DNA of 64,000 nucleotides, from the NCBI GenBank assembly GCA_016806645.1, contig JACSYO010001932.1, forward strand, positions 2,289,001-2,353,000, in the 5' to 3' direction. This DNA is from Ophiodon elongatus (Eukaryota > Chordata > Actinopteri > Perciformes > Hexagrammidae). How positions within the stretch are numbered: position 1 is the stretch's first letter; each line of letters opens with the position of its first letter. The position numbers and the translations under genes are program-made. Shown in pieces: positions 14,712-24,553 of the stretch. Below the pieces are notes generated by a model. It was not told where the DNA came from, made no database searches, and saw nothing but the letters and a program-made list of their open reading frames with translations.

Positions 14712-17700
14712 TTGGGCCTGAGCTTGAGCTTGAGCTTGAGCCTGAGCTTGAGCCTGAGCTTGAGCCTGACTATGTGGCTGCTGGTCATGTGGCTGCTGTC
14801 CAGCAGGGTCGCTGTTCTTATCCCACAGGTTGACCGGCTTGTAGTTGTAATGGGTTGGGTCTCCCCATGCTGATGTTCCATCATCTATCTCGTTCTTTCT
14901 GCTTATAGACTGTGGTGATGGTTCCTCCCAGCCGCTTGGTTCAGATCCACTTCCACCTCCTCCGGAGCTACCAGGAATGGGCCCTGAGGTCCAGCCTGAG
15001 CTTTGGTTCTGATTCTGGGCTTGAGAGATGGGTTTCCTCCCCCCGACCCCTTGCATAGCCCCTTGGTCCAACGCTGGCTGTCGCTGTGGATGCTGATTGC
15101 GGGGCTGTGATTGTTGCTGTTGCAGTTGTGCCTGCGGGCCTGTGATGGAACCCGACTGGCTGTTTGGCATCTGGTGCATTTTGTTTCCTCCACTCCAACT
15201 TTGATGGGGTTTAGACCCCATGCCCCCAACAACACCCACCCCCCCTCCTCCACTCCCTCCTCCCCCTGTGCCACCTGCTCCCCAGGTTCTTCGAGGAGCA
15301 CCATCATCCCAGCTCCCCCAACTACCCACACCTGAATCCCCACCTGAGTTTCCTCCTCCATTCTTCCTGTCATCCTCCCATCCCCCTCCTCCGCTATTTG
15401 ATTTGGACTGTTGCTCTCCCCAGTCCCGACCTGCCCCAACCTTCTGGCCTGATCCCCACCCACTGCCTCCTCCATTCCCTCCCATTTCTTTCCACCCCCC
15501 TGCCCCTTTCTCCTCCTTATTTCCTCCCCAGCCTCCACTCACTGAGTCAGCCTTTTGCCCAAGATCACCCCATCCTCCTCCATTTCCTCCTCCATTTCCT
15601 CCTCTACTACTATTACTACTACTACTACTGTCTCTCCATTCCTCATTTCCCCAGCCCTTGGCCTGCTGGGCATCCCCAGCCCCTCCTCCACCCCAGCCTG
15701 TAGCATTACCCTGCTGGCTATGTCCTGGCATTACCCCGGACCCCATTCCGGGTCCCGTTGTGGTCACTGGCCCAGATTGTGAGACGCCAAGATTCCTTAT
15801 GTTGGGGCCTGAAGTTAGTGGGGCTCTCCCAGACAGAGAGGCCCCACTACTGCTACTGTTGCTGCTGCTCTCCCAGCCCTCTCCAGAGGACCCAGCAGAT
15901 GGAACCAGGGAGGGATTGACCCCTGGACCCATAGAATCAGTGATTAGAGTCCTGGGTCCCCCAGAATACTGAGAAGAACCACCAAGAGAAGATGTGTGTT
16001 TTGATGTAGCTGATGATGATCTACCTTTACTCTGTCCTCCATGTTCTTCAAAGTCCCAGGATGTGTTTTGTCGGATCTGTGTTTGGCCCCAGCCTGTGTT
16101 GGACAGGACCCGAGGGTCCAGATCAGACCGGCTGAGCAGGTTTTCTAAGGCAGCTTCAGCATTAGGTTCAGGGTGGGGAGGACGACTGTGTCTACTGTTA
16201 GGCCCGCCCCCATTTCTGGAATTTCCACCACTAGATGAAGATCCTCCCTGTGCTCCCTGTAGTTCTACTCCTCCACCCCATTCCCCTGTTTCACTCTCCC
16301 CCTTGTGATTGTCCCAAGCTCTGGTCATAGTGGTGGCTGTTGAGGAAGAGGAAGAGGTGGCAGGGGGATTGCCAGCTGTGCTGCCCCCACTACTGCTGCT
16401 GTTACTGCTGCATGCTCCACCAATTCCCTCACCTCCTGGATTAGCTCCACCAATAGCAGTGGAGCTCCCACCCCAATCACCACCAGAAACTCCTCTCTCT
16501 CCTCCTACTCCTCCTCCTCCTCCTCCTCCTCCTCCTCCTGATGACCCCCACCCTCCCTGAGATACCCCGGAGGTTTGACTACTGTTTCCCTCAGTTCCAG
16601 CACTGCCCCAAGCACTAACCCCACTAGTGGAACTCGGATACCCCCAACCTGAGGTCCCATTATCTCCTTCAGCAGCTCCGAATCCCCCTGTGACACCTCC
16701 TCCAGCCTCCCATCCATCAGTCCTTGAGGCACCCATTTTGGAGTTAGCTGCGGAGTAAGAAGACTGGCCTCTCCATGAGGAGGCAAGGCTGTGGTCTCCC
16801 GCACTCATCTCGCTTCCTCCCACACTACGGTCCATTCCTGCCCCAATCCCTTCCCCCCCTACGATTTTTGGTCCCGCTGATTCGCTGTCCCACTTCCCCC
16901 CTCCCATCTCTCTGTCTCTGGATTGCATTTGGTGAAGTTGCCGCTGATGGGTGCTTGATTGATTCACAGATAAAGGTGGCTGACCCCCCAGAACCCCGGC
17001 TGCCCCGCCTCCCAACGCCAGGCTCAGGGAAGCAGAGTTGTTGGCAGATAAAGACCCTCCAGGGCCCTGGTGATGGAAGGAAGACGGACCTCCTTCCCCT
17101 GCAGCAGCGGGCCCATCCTGCTGCACCAGAGCAGGCCAGGCCGAAGGGTTGGCATTTGGATTGAAGTTGGCACCTGGAATCCCACTGCTGCCGTCGACGG
17201 GGCCACTGGCATCATGGCTCCCTGGCACAGCGGAGGCTTTGGAAAGTGAGGAGGGTTGTTGTAGCAGAGGCCCAGCTGCAGCTACTGCATTCCCTCCTCC
17301 AAGATGACCCTGGGAGGCAGCCATCCCCCACGCCACACCGTTGGACGACTGCATACATTCATTGGGCAAAGAGAACGAGGAAGTGGGTGAGGATTGGTTG
17401 CCAGAGGCACTAATGCTGTTCACAGGAATTCCGTTGTTGCTGCTGCCCCCTCCAGCCCCAGTGAAAGAAGCTCCTACCCCTTCACTGCCAGCGATGCTAG
17501 GCCACTCCTCCAGGTCGTTGCCATCAACGATCACCTTCTCCCTGCCCTGAGAGGAGACCTGGCTGCCTGAGCTTGCCCCCCACATGGAATTTGCATAATT
17601 AGAAGTAGTAGTAGAAGCAGCAACTGATGAGGTGAGGGCCAATGAGGAGGAGGCAGCTGCACCAGAATCTGAAAAAGCAAATCCCACAAGAGAGAAACTT

Positions 17701-20511
17701 TAGGGGTCAAAAGGAAACGTTAAAGAAATTATCTTAACATAAAACGGATCGATTCTAAATGTGACCAACAGCGACCTACAAATTTACCTGAGACAGCAGC
17801 CATGTTTGCATTGGGGCCATCCCCTCCTCCTCCTCCCCCTCCCAGCAGCATGGAGGACAGTGGCGGCTGACCCCTCTTCAGTAGCACTTTATGGTCCTGC
17901 TGGCAGCGGAATCGCGGTGGCACTTCTCTCGGCATGTAGCGCGGTTGCTGCTGAGGCGCTTGGGCTCCGCCTCCGCTACTTGTACTGCCGTTTCCAGCAG
18001 CACCGGGGCCGCCAGCGGTGGAGGAAGAAATGGTGGTGGAGGTTGGCTGTCCGTTGGCCACCGCCAGGCGCTTGGCATTGTTGCCGCCCTGTGACGGGGA
18101 GGCAGCACTGCCAGGGCCCAAGGTGGCTGGGGATGGGGAGGCAGAGGGGGTGGGTCCAGGGCTGGGGGAGGCAGAGCTGCTCTGAGTGGCAGGAGACTGG
18201 GCAGACACCGGCTTGGTCAAGTCTGGCACTGCAGGAAGAGCAAGGCAGAGAGAGAAATGGATAGGATGAAATTGAGCATAATTTAACAGAGTAGATCTTG
18301 GTAGAACAGTGCACAATTCCTTTTCTGTAAATGCAAGCACTAACCAGATGAAGTAAATAAGGAAAAGGGAAAACGCTACAAAGCATTAACTGACAGCCTT
18401 TTTTTCTACTTTAAAACTAAAACATACAAGTATTGCAAAAGCCGAATAAGACAAGCCATGAAATATTGTTGATTTTAATTAAGTGTTTAACCATTAAGCG
18501 ACAGTTTTTAAATGCTGATCCCCAATGAATGCAAGGCACTAATCCCGTCGGTTAGCGAGGGTCGGTTATTCTAAATTAGCATCCGCAGTGGCAGAGAAAT
18601 TGTGTTCCAAACAAAAATAACCACAATTTACATATAACCAGTTAATTTGGACAAAAAAAACAACTGAAAATAAAAGATTAAATGTCATAACACATATAAG
18701 TGAACTTTGGTGAATATTGCAATCACCTGACTGCTTACCTTTGTTTTTTTGTTCTGTGACCTAAAATGATGAGAAAAAACACATTAGTTACTTAATCATT
18801 CTTTTACAGCATCGTGAGGACACCCTGAGATTTTTTTTTTTTTTAATTCATTCATTCATTCATTCATTCATTCATTCATTCATATGTCAAACCTCAGTAC
18901 AACAAAATGCGCTGAGCAAAGATGAAAAAGAAGAGACAACATGGGGTTCACAAGAAGTAATCTGTGGTTGTGGTTAGATAAAGAAAACAGTCTATCAGTG
19001 CCTGTATAATAAATACATCACATTGAGGCTTGTTAGGTCTTCTAGTGTTCTTGTAACTCGGACAGACGTAATTCCAACATTATTGTTGACTCGTGATTTG
19101 GTTAGTACCATTTCATATTCTCAAAACAGTGCAACCTAAAACTTCAGAATGGAGCGCAAAGCAAACTTGTTTTCTAAGAGAAAGTTTTTAGTGATTCTGA
19201 ATTGCAATCACTATGCCTTCCCCATAAACAGCAATTTCACGTGAACTAAAATAAAATACACAAATGATTGACATCACGTTAAACATTACCACATGCAATT
19301 GACATCCATTTGAATGGTGATATAACATGTGACAATGATGAATACATATCATGAACATATTTTCAAACCCAACATATGATAATTTGATGTGAATTCAATC
19401 TATACAACTAGTACAGGACAGTGGGGCCTCATATCTATGAATGGCACACTTCAAATGTGCAATATCCGAGATTGGGAGCATGTTGAGTGCCTCTCAACGG
19501 CTCTCAACATGTCAACGATGAGCCAGCGGCTCAGAGCTAATGCTGCTTACAGCGCTAGCAGTGCAATCTACGGCAAAAGTGCTGACAGAGCAAACAGTGT
19601 TTACCTGAGGGGAAACTGGGGGGTGGGTGCTACGCTTCCGTGACAATGCTGTCGGTCGGGACGGCGTTATCAGCTATGACCTCCATATGAGAGCAGAGCA
19701 GTACAACAGCCGTAAGCTAGCCAGTGGGTCACGCTCACATGCACCAATAGCACTAAAACCTTGTGCGGCCAGCCTGGCTATGTCAACAAAGCATTGAGAC
19801 ACTGGAATAACAACACACACAGAGGGAGAGCAATTTCATTCTCTGCTCAGACAGACATTACTCCAATATATCGTAACATGGCAATAGTTGTTTGCTGCTT
19901 CATTAATGTTCAGAATGTTAGAGCTCCTTTAAGGACAACACAATTGACTGAAACAAGCACAATAGTTGGACAATAATGAATCTATTTGTGCCTCCTATCC
20001 GCTCAAATGTATCGACCAAACCACTGCTATCGTGGAACTGGGCTCCAATAGTGGCCGATGGCTGCGCAGCCGCCACCAGTCGAGCTAAGACGTACATAAC
20101 CTGATGTACATAGAGGCTCCATACACAAGAGGTCCACTTTTGCTGCTCCAAACTATCTTCGTTATATTGACCATAAAAAAAAAACATTAACATCCAAGTA
20201 AAGTTCTTTCATGAGTTCTATGGAACCACTTTTTTTATGTGAATGTAAACTGATCAGAAATACAGCTTTTAAATTGGAAAACATGAAAACAGTATAATCC
20301 TAAATCATCACAAACATTAAACAACCCCAAATAAGCAGAAATAGCACTTCTAACAAAAATATCTAACTATTGTTCAACATGGCGCTGCCATATGTTTGTT
20401 CAATGGTGTCCAACCCAGATGAAGGAGTTTGCAAGTAATTTTGTACATGCTCACCTTCTGAGAGGCTTCTCTTTTCCTTTTGTCGTCTTTTTTCCTTTTC
20501 TTGTCTTCCAT
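2098..20511 (-). CDS. tnrc6b: tnrc6b, GW182-family miRNA silencing scaffold (20 coding exons)
   Basis: Cytoplasmic scaffold that binds Argonaute through GW/WG repeats and recruits PABP and CCR4-NOT for miRNA repression. Coding exons, in transcription order: 20511-20455, 18760-18739, 18228-17788, 17668-14387, 13246-13082, 12821-12619, 12291-12217, 12024-11800, 11265-11140, 8755-8585, 7918-7796, 7706-7475, 7231-7064, 6896-6750, 6119-5976, 5294-5202, 4336-4133, 3778-3711, 3463-3324, 2653-2098. All have GT/AG borders and matching phases, giving 2,213 aa against about 1,830 in human TNRC6B. Family B is chosen over A and C from RYMPREVPPRFRCQQDHK, EPSGWEEPSPQSISRK, SMQDGWG and the end LLPGDLLGGG. 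The extra length is largely low-complexity insertion. The start is the first ATG in the MEDKKRKK exon; the human protein begins slightly earlier and an upstream coding exon may have been missed. Confidence 0.93.
3324..6119 (-). CDS. tnrc6b: tnrc6b exons encoding PAM2 motif and RRM (silencing domain core)
   Basis: Exon 6119-5976, joined to the end of 6896-6750, encodes SWPPEFQPGVPWKGI, the PAM2 peptide that binds the MLLE domain of poly(A)-binding protein. Exons 3778-3711 and 3463-3324, plus the start of the last exon, encode the divergent RRM. Its RNP-like strands are CWLVLSNLTPQIDGSTLRTI and CVLGNTTILAEF, the latter at the start of the last exon. The exons between them (5294-5202 and 4336-4133) carry PSPGAWPYSASD and SRPPPGLASQK, matching the family order. 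Confidence 0.93.
4894..5165. mobile_element. Degenerate hAT-like MITE
   Basis: It begins agggctgcgactaacaatta and is AT-rich with scattered inverted attaat/taatca motifs. It ends near a decayed match to the same terminus (gactagcaacacaccagccc). This pattern matches a very common fish interspersed repeat. No clean target duplication was found. It lies in a tnrc6b intron. Confidence 0.45.
6208..6718. mobile_element. hAT-type MITE with direct target duplication
   Basis: The 511-bp element is flanked by gttatcact on both sides (6,199-6,207 and 6,719-6,727), consistent with an 8-bp hAT duplication. Its ends are agtactgggcggtatgg and, on the other side, ccggtgtac...ccacccctag, a decayed inverted pair. 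It contains a (GT)n run at 6,480-6,497 and has no coding capacity. It lies in a tnrc6b intron. Confidence 0.65.
7475..7918 (-). CDS. tnrc6b: tnrc6b Q-rich exons
   Basis: Two exons, 7918-7796 and 7706-7475, encode the glutamine-rich segment (LLLQQQ, LLQNQRK, then a CAG run of about a dozen Gln at 7,634-7,680) that precedes PAM2 in all vertebrate TNRC6 proteins. The CAG run is nearly pure and so likely to vary in length between individuals. Confidence 0.9.
9774..10899. mobile_element. Non-autonomous hAT-like element, 1.1 kb
   Basis: Bounded by the 8-bp repeat atgccaac at 9,766-9,773 and 10,900-10,907. The termini are taagaatgcc and ggtatcgttagg-like (ccatcccta on the plus strand), imperfect inverted repeats of the TAGGGATG type. 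The interior has gggaaccgataag and ccgataagcag, an inverted pair, and a long (CA)n run. No transposase is visible. It sits in the tnrc6b intron between exons 11140 and 8755. Confidence 0.65.
9917..10025 (+). repeat. (CA)n microsatellite
   Basis: About 95 bp of nearly pure CA, preceded by a CG/CA mix (gtgcgcgcgcacgcacacgc). It is nested inside the 1.1-kb hAT-like element. Confidence 0.95.
11800..12291 (-). CDS. tnrc6b: tnrc6b UBA-like remnant exons
   Basis: Exons 12291-12217 and 12024-11800 encode DSWMSPINKQFSNMGLL followed by NDDPSSPNIDL and EKKMDLEKRG. This is the reduced UBA-like region typical of the B paralogue; the fuller UBA of TNRC6C is not present. A GMGMGMGM run (11,917-11,945) from a gatggg-type microsatellite is inserted in frame. 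Confidence 0.85.
14387..17668 (-). CDS. tnrc6b: tnrc6b giant GW-repeat exon (Argonaute-binding region)
   Basis: A single 3,282-nt exon in phase 1 at both ends, encoding about 1,094 residues rich in G, S, N and W with dozens of GW/WG pairs. The conserved segment DLDPRVLSNTGWGQTQIRQN, the high-affinity Argonaute-binding motif of the family, is present. Near its 3' end are the conserved block EPSGWEEPSPQSIS and IDDGTSAWGDP, followed by the AQ/polyQ expansion. Acceptor ttttcag is at 17,669 and donor gtaaga at 14,386. Confidence 0.95.
14487..14770 (-). repeat. Coding microsatellite in tnrc6b: (AQ)n dipeptide run followed by polyQ
   Basis: Within the giant exon a six-base repeat (CAGGCT/CAAGCT on the coding strand, 14,637-14,770) encodes about 22 Ala-Gln pairs. 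A Lys follows, then roughly 15 Gln, one Leu and about 30 Gln from mixed CAA/CAG codons (14,487-14,636). The frame stays open throughout. The human paralogues, as I know them, do not carry this tract here. Mixed CAA and CAG codons imply an older, partly stabilised expansion. Confidence 0.9.
18739..18760 (-). CDS. tnrc6b: tnrc6b 22-nt microexon
   Basis: A 22-base exon encoding VTEQKNK plus one base, bounded by ttttag and gtaagc. It matches the VTEQKTK block of TNRC6 N-termini and joins neighbouring exons in frame (phase 0 in, phase 1 out). Confidence 0.85.
18845..18882 (+). repeat. (ATTC)n microsatellite
   Basis: Nine to ten units of attc, next to a T run, in a tnrc6b intron. Confidence 0.9.
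18883..20454. other. tnrc6b intron with probable interspersed-repeat sequence
   Basis: No exon recognised. Part (about 19,390-20,110) has the texture of an old interspersed repeat (gtcggtcgggacggcg, then palindromic-looking tracts), but clear termini were not found. Confidence 0.35.
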
Positions 20512-21107
20512 GAACTACTGCTCCTGTCCTGATACTCCTTTCTTCTGGAGAGAGAAATTTTTTTTTAAAAAAAAGGTATTCCAAAATGTCGTCACACATT
20601 CACCGTTTTTAAATTCCCAAGAGCCACTGGCTCTTTACTGTAAAGTAAATCCCTGCAAAAAAACATTGACCAATATTTAATAATGACTGCAGCAAGAATC
20701 AAGAGAAAAGACAATGTAACAGTTGTACTGTGGATGGAGGCCACGTGAGCTTCCATTCATGTGTATAAGCGACAATGGACTGCATGCTTGATCGGATGAA
20801 TCAGCCATCAGGTGCTAGAGCTAAGAATACTGCTGGACATGTGGGCAACAAACAGTAATTATCCCCATCATACGCATGCAGAATGCTGTAAGCTGATCAC
20901 ACTGGTAGGGTCAACCAATTTAGACAGTTTACAAGGGGCTTGATTGATAGTCAGCCAACTCATCTTGTAAGCAGACTGAGTGAGTCTGCATATGGCTAAT
21001 GAAACCATAACAATAAGTGACAAACTGGAGGTTTGAGACCCACGTTTCTGCTGTAATTGTTTCTAAAATGGAGTGTGCACAAATCTTCCAGATTACATGT
21101 AGGCTCT

Positions 21108-21782
21108 TTAACCCTCTGAACCCCAAAACTCACCGGTGGGATGGAAGAGCATATTTTCTTTAAACAATCTCTAAAAGTACACCATTTATCATACCCAAAA
21201 GCTGTAATAACCATAATTATCGTCAGATTTTTATCTTTCTGATTGTCCGTGGACACATTATGTGTGACGAATGCTGCCGTCAGAAAAAGCAACCGAAATT
21301 AAGCTCAATTGTGATATTTACCCAAAAACATTGTATTCTACAGGTATCATTTAAAAAATTGCCCCAAATAACAGGTTTACTACAACCAGATCCTGTAAAA
21401 AACATTAAATTCTGCACTCCTCAGTGCAACTAGGAAGCCATGATTGACTCGGCTAAGACCAACAGTCTTGTAACAAAGATTCTGTGAAACTTTTACTGAA
21501 ATGTAGGAGTTGTAAGTAGATGTTGTAAAAACAGCTCAATCTATATAGCATGTGGAGCCGCCATTATTTCCAACTTTGGAAACACTTTTGGCAATAACTT
21601 TCATTTATGGCATTGTAATTGTGTTACAAAAGAGATTTTTGAGTTATCGCTACTTCTAGCCATGGTTGTGCCGTTTCCGTAGAGGCGTAAGACTTTTATA
21701 TTGCAGTGAAAATCAAGACCAGAGGGAAAAATGTGACAGGAGCGAAAAAAGACCCAAAACTGATTGGGGTTCAGAGGGTTAA
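21108..21782. mobile_element. TTAA-flanked MITE (piggyBac-like ends)
   Basis: Perfect inverted ends TTAACCCTCTGAACCCC (21,108-21,124 and its complement at 21,766-21,782). TTAA serves as the target duplication and the terminus begins CCCT, the hallmark of piggyBac-type elements. The interior has no transposase. It lies in the tnrc6b first intron. Confidence 0.65.
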
Positions 21783-22407
21783 AGGGAAAATGTACCGGTT
21801 TTCAACCTTATCGCTACCTAACTATGTCAGGCATATAGTGTGGAAACTCTGTCTCTCTGGGGCGCAGCTGCAAAATCTGTTGTACAGTGTAGATATTAGT
21901 GTTTTGGCTGACTCGGATATTCATCGGTATTCAGGCGAAGAGAGGCCGCTAGAGGCTGTAGCTGCTACGGGGCGGATATGGCCGGCAGGGACCCACCAGA
22001 ATCTGAGCTGCGGAGAGCAAACACCGACTTGCTCTGCGATACAACAGAAATGGAATAATTCTGCTGTAATGAATGTCAGCGTGGGCAGTTTCTGTTGGAT
22101 GCCGATGCCAATGACAACTCGGTGAGAACGAGCTGTGTGTGCGCATTGCTATGCATGAAAGTTTTCCTCTTCACTGGGACAAAGGTGTGCTCTAAACCTT
22201 TGTTATTTGTCAGACAAAGCGAAATTGTCACTTGTATGCAATGCATCCTGGTACATGTAGGCACAGCCCGTACGGCTCTGCAGCAGGAGGGATCAGCTTA
22301 TTCAGTCGATATAGCACGCACTGGGGAATTTATTTCTTCAGTGGACTACATTTACCATCAGCACTGATTGGACATCCACCTAAAAGGTGGCAAATGTTCC
22401 CCTTTAA
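21779..22407. mobile_element. Second TTAA-flanked MITE abutting the first
   Basis: It starts TTAAAGGGAAAATGT, sharing its TTAA with the preceding MITE, and ends ACATTT-like in inverted form (aaatgttcccctttaa, 22,392-22,407). The inverted ends differ at two to three positions. It has no coding capacity; one open frame (21,706-22,125) crosses the junction and looks incidental. Confidence 0.5.
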
Positions 22408-23732
22408 CAACCATAAGACAAGATAAACATGCAATACAAGAACACCAACTAATGCCCTGTCATTAAGAGCCTCAATAGAAGAACATAGAGCAGGCTGACA
22501 TGGACAAATCCAAATAACTAAAAACTTTAGTTAGATACCTCTATATGGATAAATATTGATATAACTGCAGTGCTTTTTTAGGGTTTGATTTTGACACCTA
22601 AAGATATATTTTTTTGAAGAAAAAAACAATTGATAGCCAAACAGGTAATGATAGTCACTGTTAATTGAACTAATATTGACACTTTACCGTAATGTAGCAA
22701 GAAAAGCACACATGCAATACACCAGTATACTAGAATATACTGGCAATAACCAAAATCCCATAGGATATCAAAGCTCATCATACCATGTGGAAAATAGTCA
22801 GTTTATCCATTTTCCAGCTTTTAAATGCAAACACTGGTGAAAGTGGTAGGCCCTGACGGTGTCTATTTTTAGTTGGTTTCGTTTCTGCTTAGTGCCATAA
22901 CACTTTCAACAGGCAGGAATCCTTGGTTGACAGACAACGAACCCGACATCCTTCCTGAAGCCTTCCTGACCTCAGGCCTGGTGCGCCAGAAAGACAGACC
23001 TGGACATTAAGTTATTACGAGATTTGCACTCAGCTCTGTCCAGCCACCATTTAAAATCAGGAATGTAACGTTTAACGACACCAGCTAACTAATGTGTCCT
23101 GTCAACGGTATCACACGCTCATCCGCATTAAGCTAGCTAACCTTACAGCGTTGGAAGAGCTGAGCTTTCGGGTGATACAAATGTTAAAGTGTTCACCAAC
23201 AATCGAAGATACGGGTGATTAAAACCGCCTGAGCTAAACTGAACCGCCATCAAGCGGTTAGCGTTCATACCGCCTCATCCTGTACTTAGAAGTGTGTACA
23301 AGTTAAACAGCTGCTGGTGAAATGTCTCGATGGCTAACATTAAGGAGTGGTTTCTGTTCATACTTGTAAAATACGCAGACACCGAGCAGCGCGCACGTTA
23401 ACGGCCAAGTTAACGTTAACGAGCGCAACCGACTGTCAACCAATGTAACGTTGTGTTAACTAACGTTGCTCTGCTCTGTGTACACAGCGGTCCTTGAGCC
23501 GCACATCCACAACCACAGACACGGCTAGCTTAAAGCTATCGACCGTTAGCTCAGTGAGCTAAGTTACCGACTGACAGAAGCTACAAGTAGCCAGGCTAAC
23601 GGCGTTAGCTTGGCGAGCACGTATTGTGGCATTTCATTGACGGATATGTTGCAGTCATTTTGCATGCAAAGCACATATGAAATGTTAAAACGATGAGAAC
23701 TATCACGCACACGTCCAGATCACGTTACTCAC
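22408..23732. other. tnrc6b first-intron sequence, no recognised feature
   Basis: Moderately AT-rich sequence, turning CpG-richer near 23,200-23,730. No exon with family similarity was found; a human-like upstream coding exon (MREKEQER) was looked for and not seen. Confidence 0.5.
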
Positions 23733-24020
23733 CTCTGGAATCACATATGAAGAAAAGCTCGCGTGCTAGCTAGCTTAGCTAAAGTGCTTCAGTGCGATTT
23801 TTTTTCTAGCTTTTTGAGGCATTCGTCGTGGCTACAAGAACAGCGACGCCTGAGCGGACAGTCAAGTGAGTGGCAGATGATGAGAAATGCACGCGTACTA
23901 AGCTACTGGATTGTAAATAAGTACTGACGTTGTAATAGTGTAAACCCTAATGTGCAGAAGAATTTAAATTTCAAAGCGCTGTGGAGTCAGTCGGTTGACG
24001 GGCGGCCATTTTGCTGCTGA
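23733..24020 (-). promoter_or_regulatory. tnrc6b non-coding first exon and shared promoter with the endonuclease IV gene
   Basis: A minus-strand donor (attccagag then gtgagt) lies at 23,733 and the upstream exon is not open, so it looks like a 5' UTR exon. The flank to 24,287 separates two divergent genes and holds GGCGGCCATTTTG at 24,001-24,013, which resembles a YY1-type site common in bidirectional promoters. The transcription start sites themselves are not visible. Confidence 0.5.
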
Positions 24021-24287
24021 GCATGAAGCGTCTCCAATGGCCAGCCTGTGGCAGCTGCGTGGAAGCCTTCTGACTGGCTGACTCCTGCCGGGAGGGATGC
24101 ATAAAAGACTAATTTTGACCTTCATAAAGTTTTGACAGTCAAACTTTGCACCACTGTCCATGGCTTATAGGTGAATAGTCTTCACGAATGCATATTTTAA
24201 ATGCGCCACTACACACTTAAACAGAAGCGCCTTTCTCGGAGATTAACATAAATCATAAACGGCGCTCAAAACTGTCTCTTGATAGCA

Positions 24288-24496
24288 ATGGGTCCGAGAA
24301 AAAGAGGAGCAAGGAAAAGGAAATCCGAGGAGGCGTTGGGAGGAGAAAAGGAGGGAGAGGACGCTGAGGAGAATGAGGCGGAGGAGAGGAGAGACAGGAG
24401 GAGGAAGGATCGTAAGAATGAGAAATACATTGGAGCTCATGTAGGGATTCAAGGTAAGGCCTAATGCCATCTTGTTAGGGTTTAAGTAATTAAAAC

Positions 24497-24553
<57 letters not shown>

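Noticed and set aside
14356..14873. Cys-rich and Leu-rich ORFs on the plus strand (polyC/polyL runs)
   Set aside because: Antisense translation of the CAG/CAA repeat in tnrc6b.
15220..15972. 250-aa proline-rich ORF on the plus strand
   Set aside because: Antisense of the Gly/Ser/Trp-rich GW exon; Pro/Leu/Ser bias is what that complement gives.
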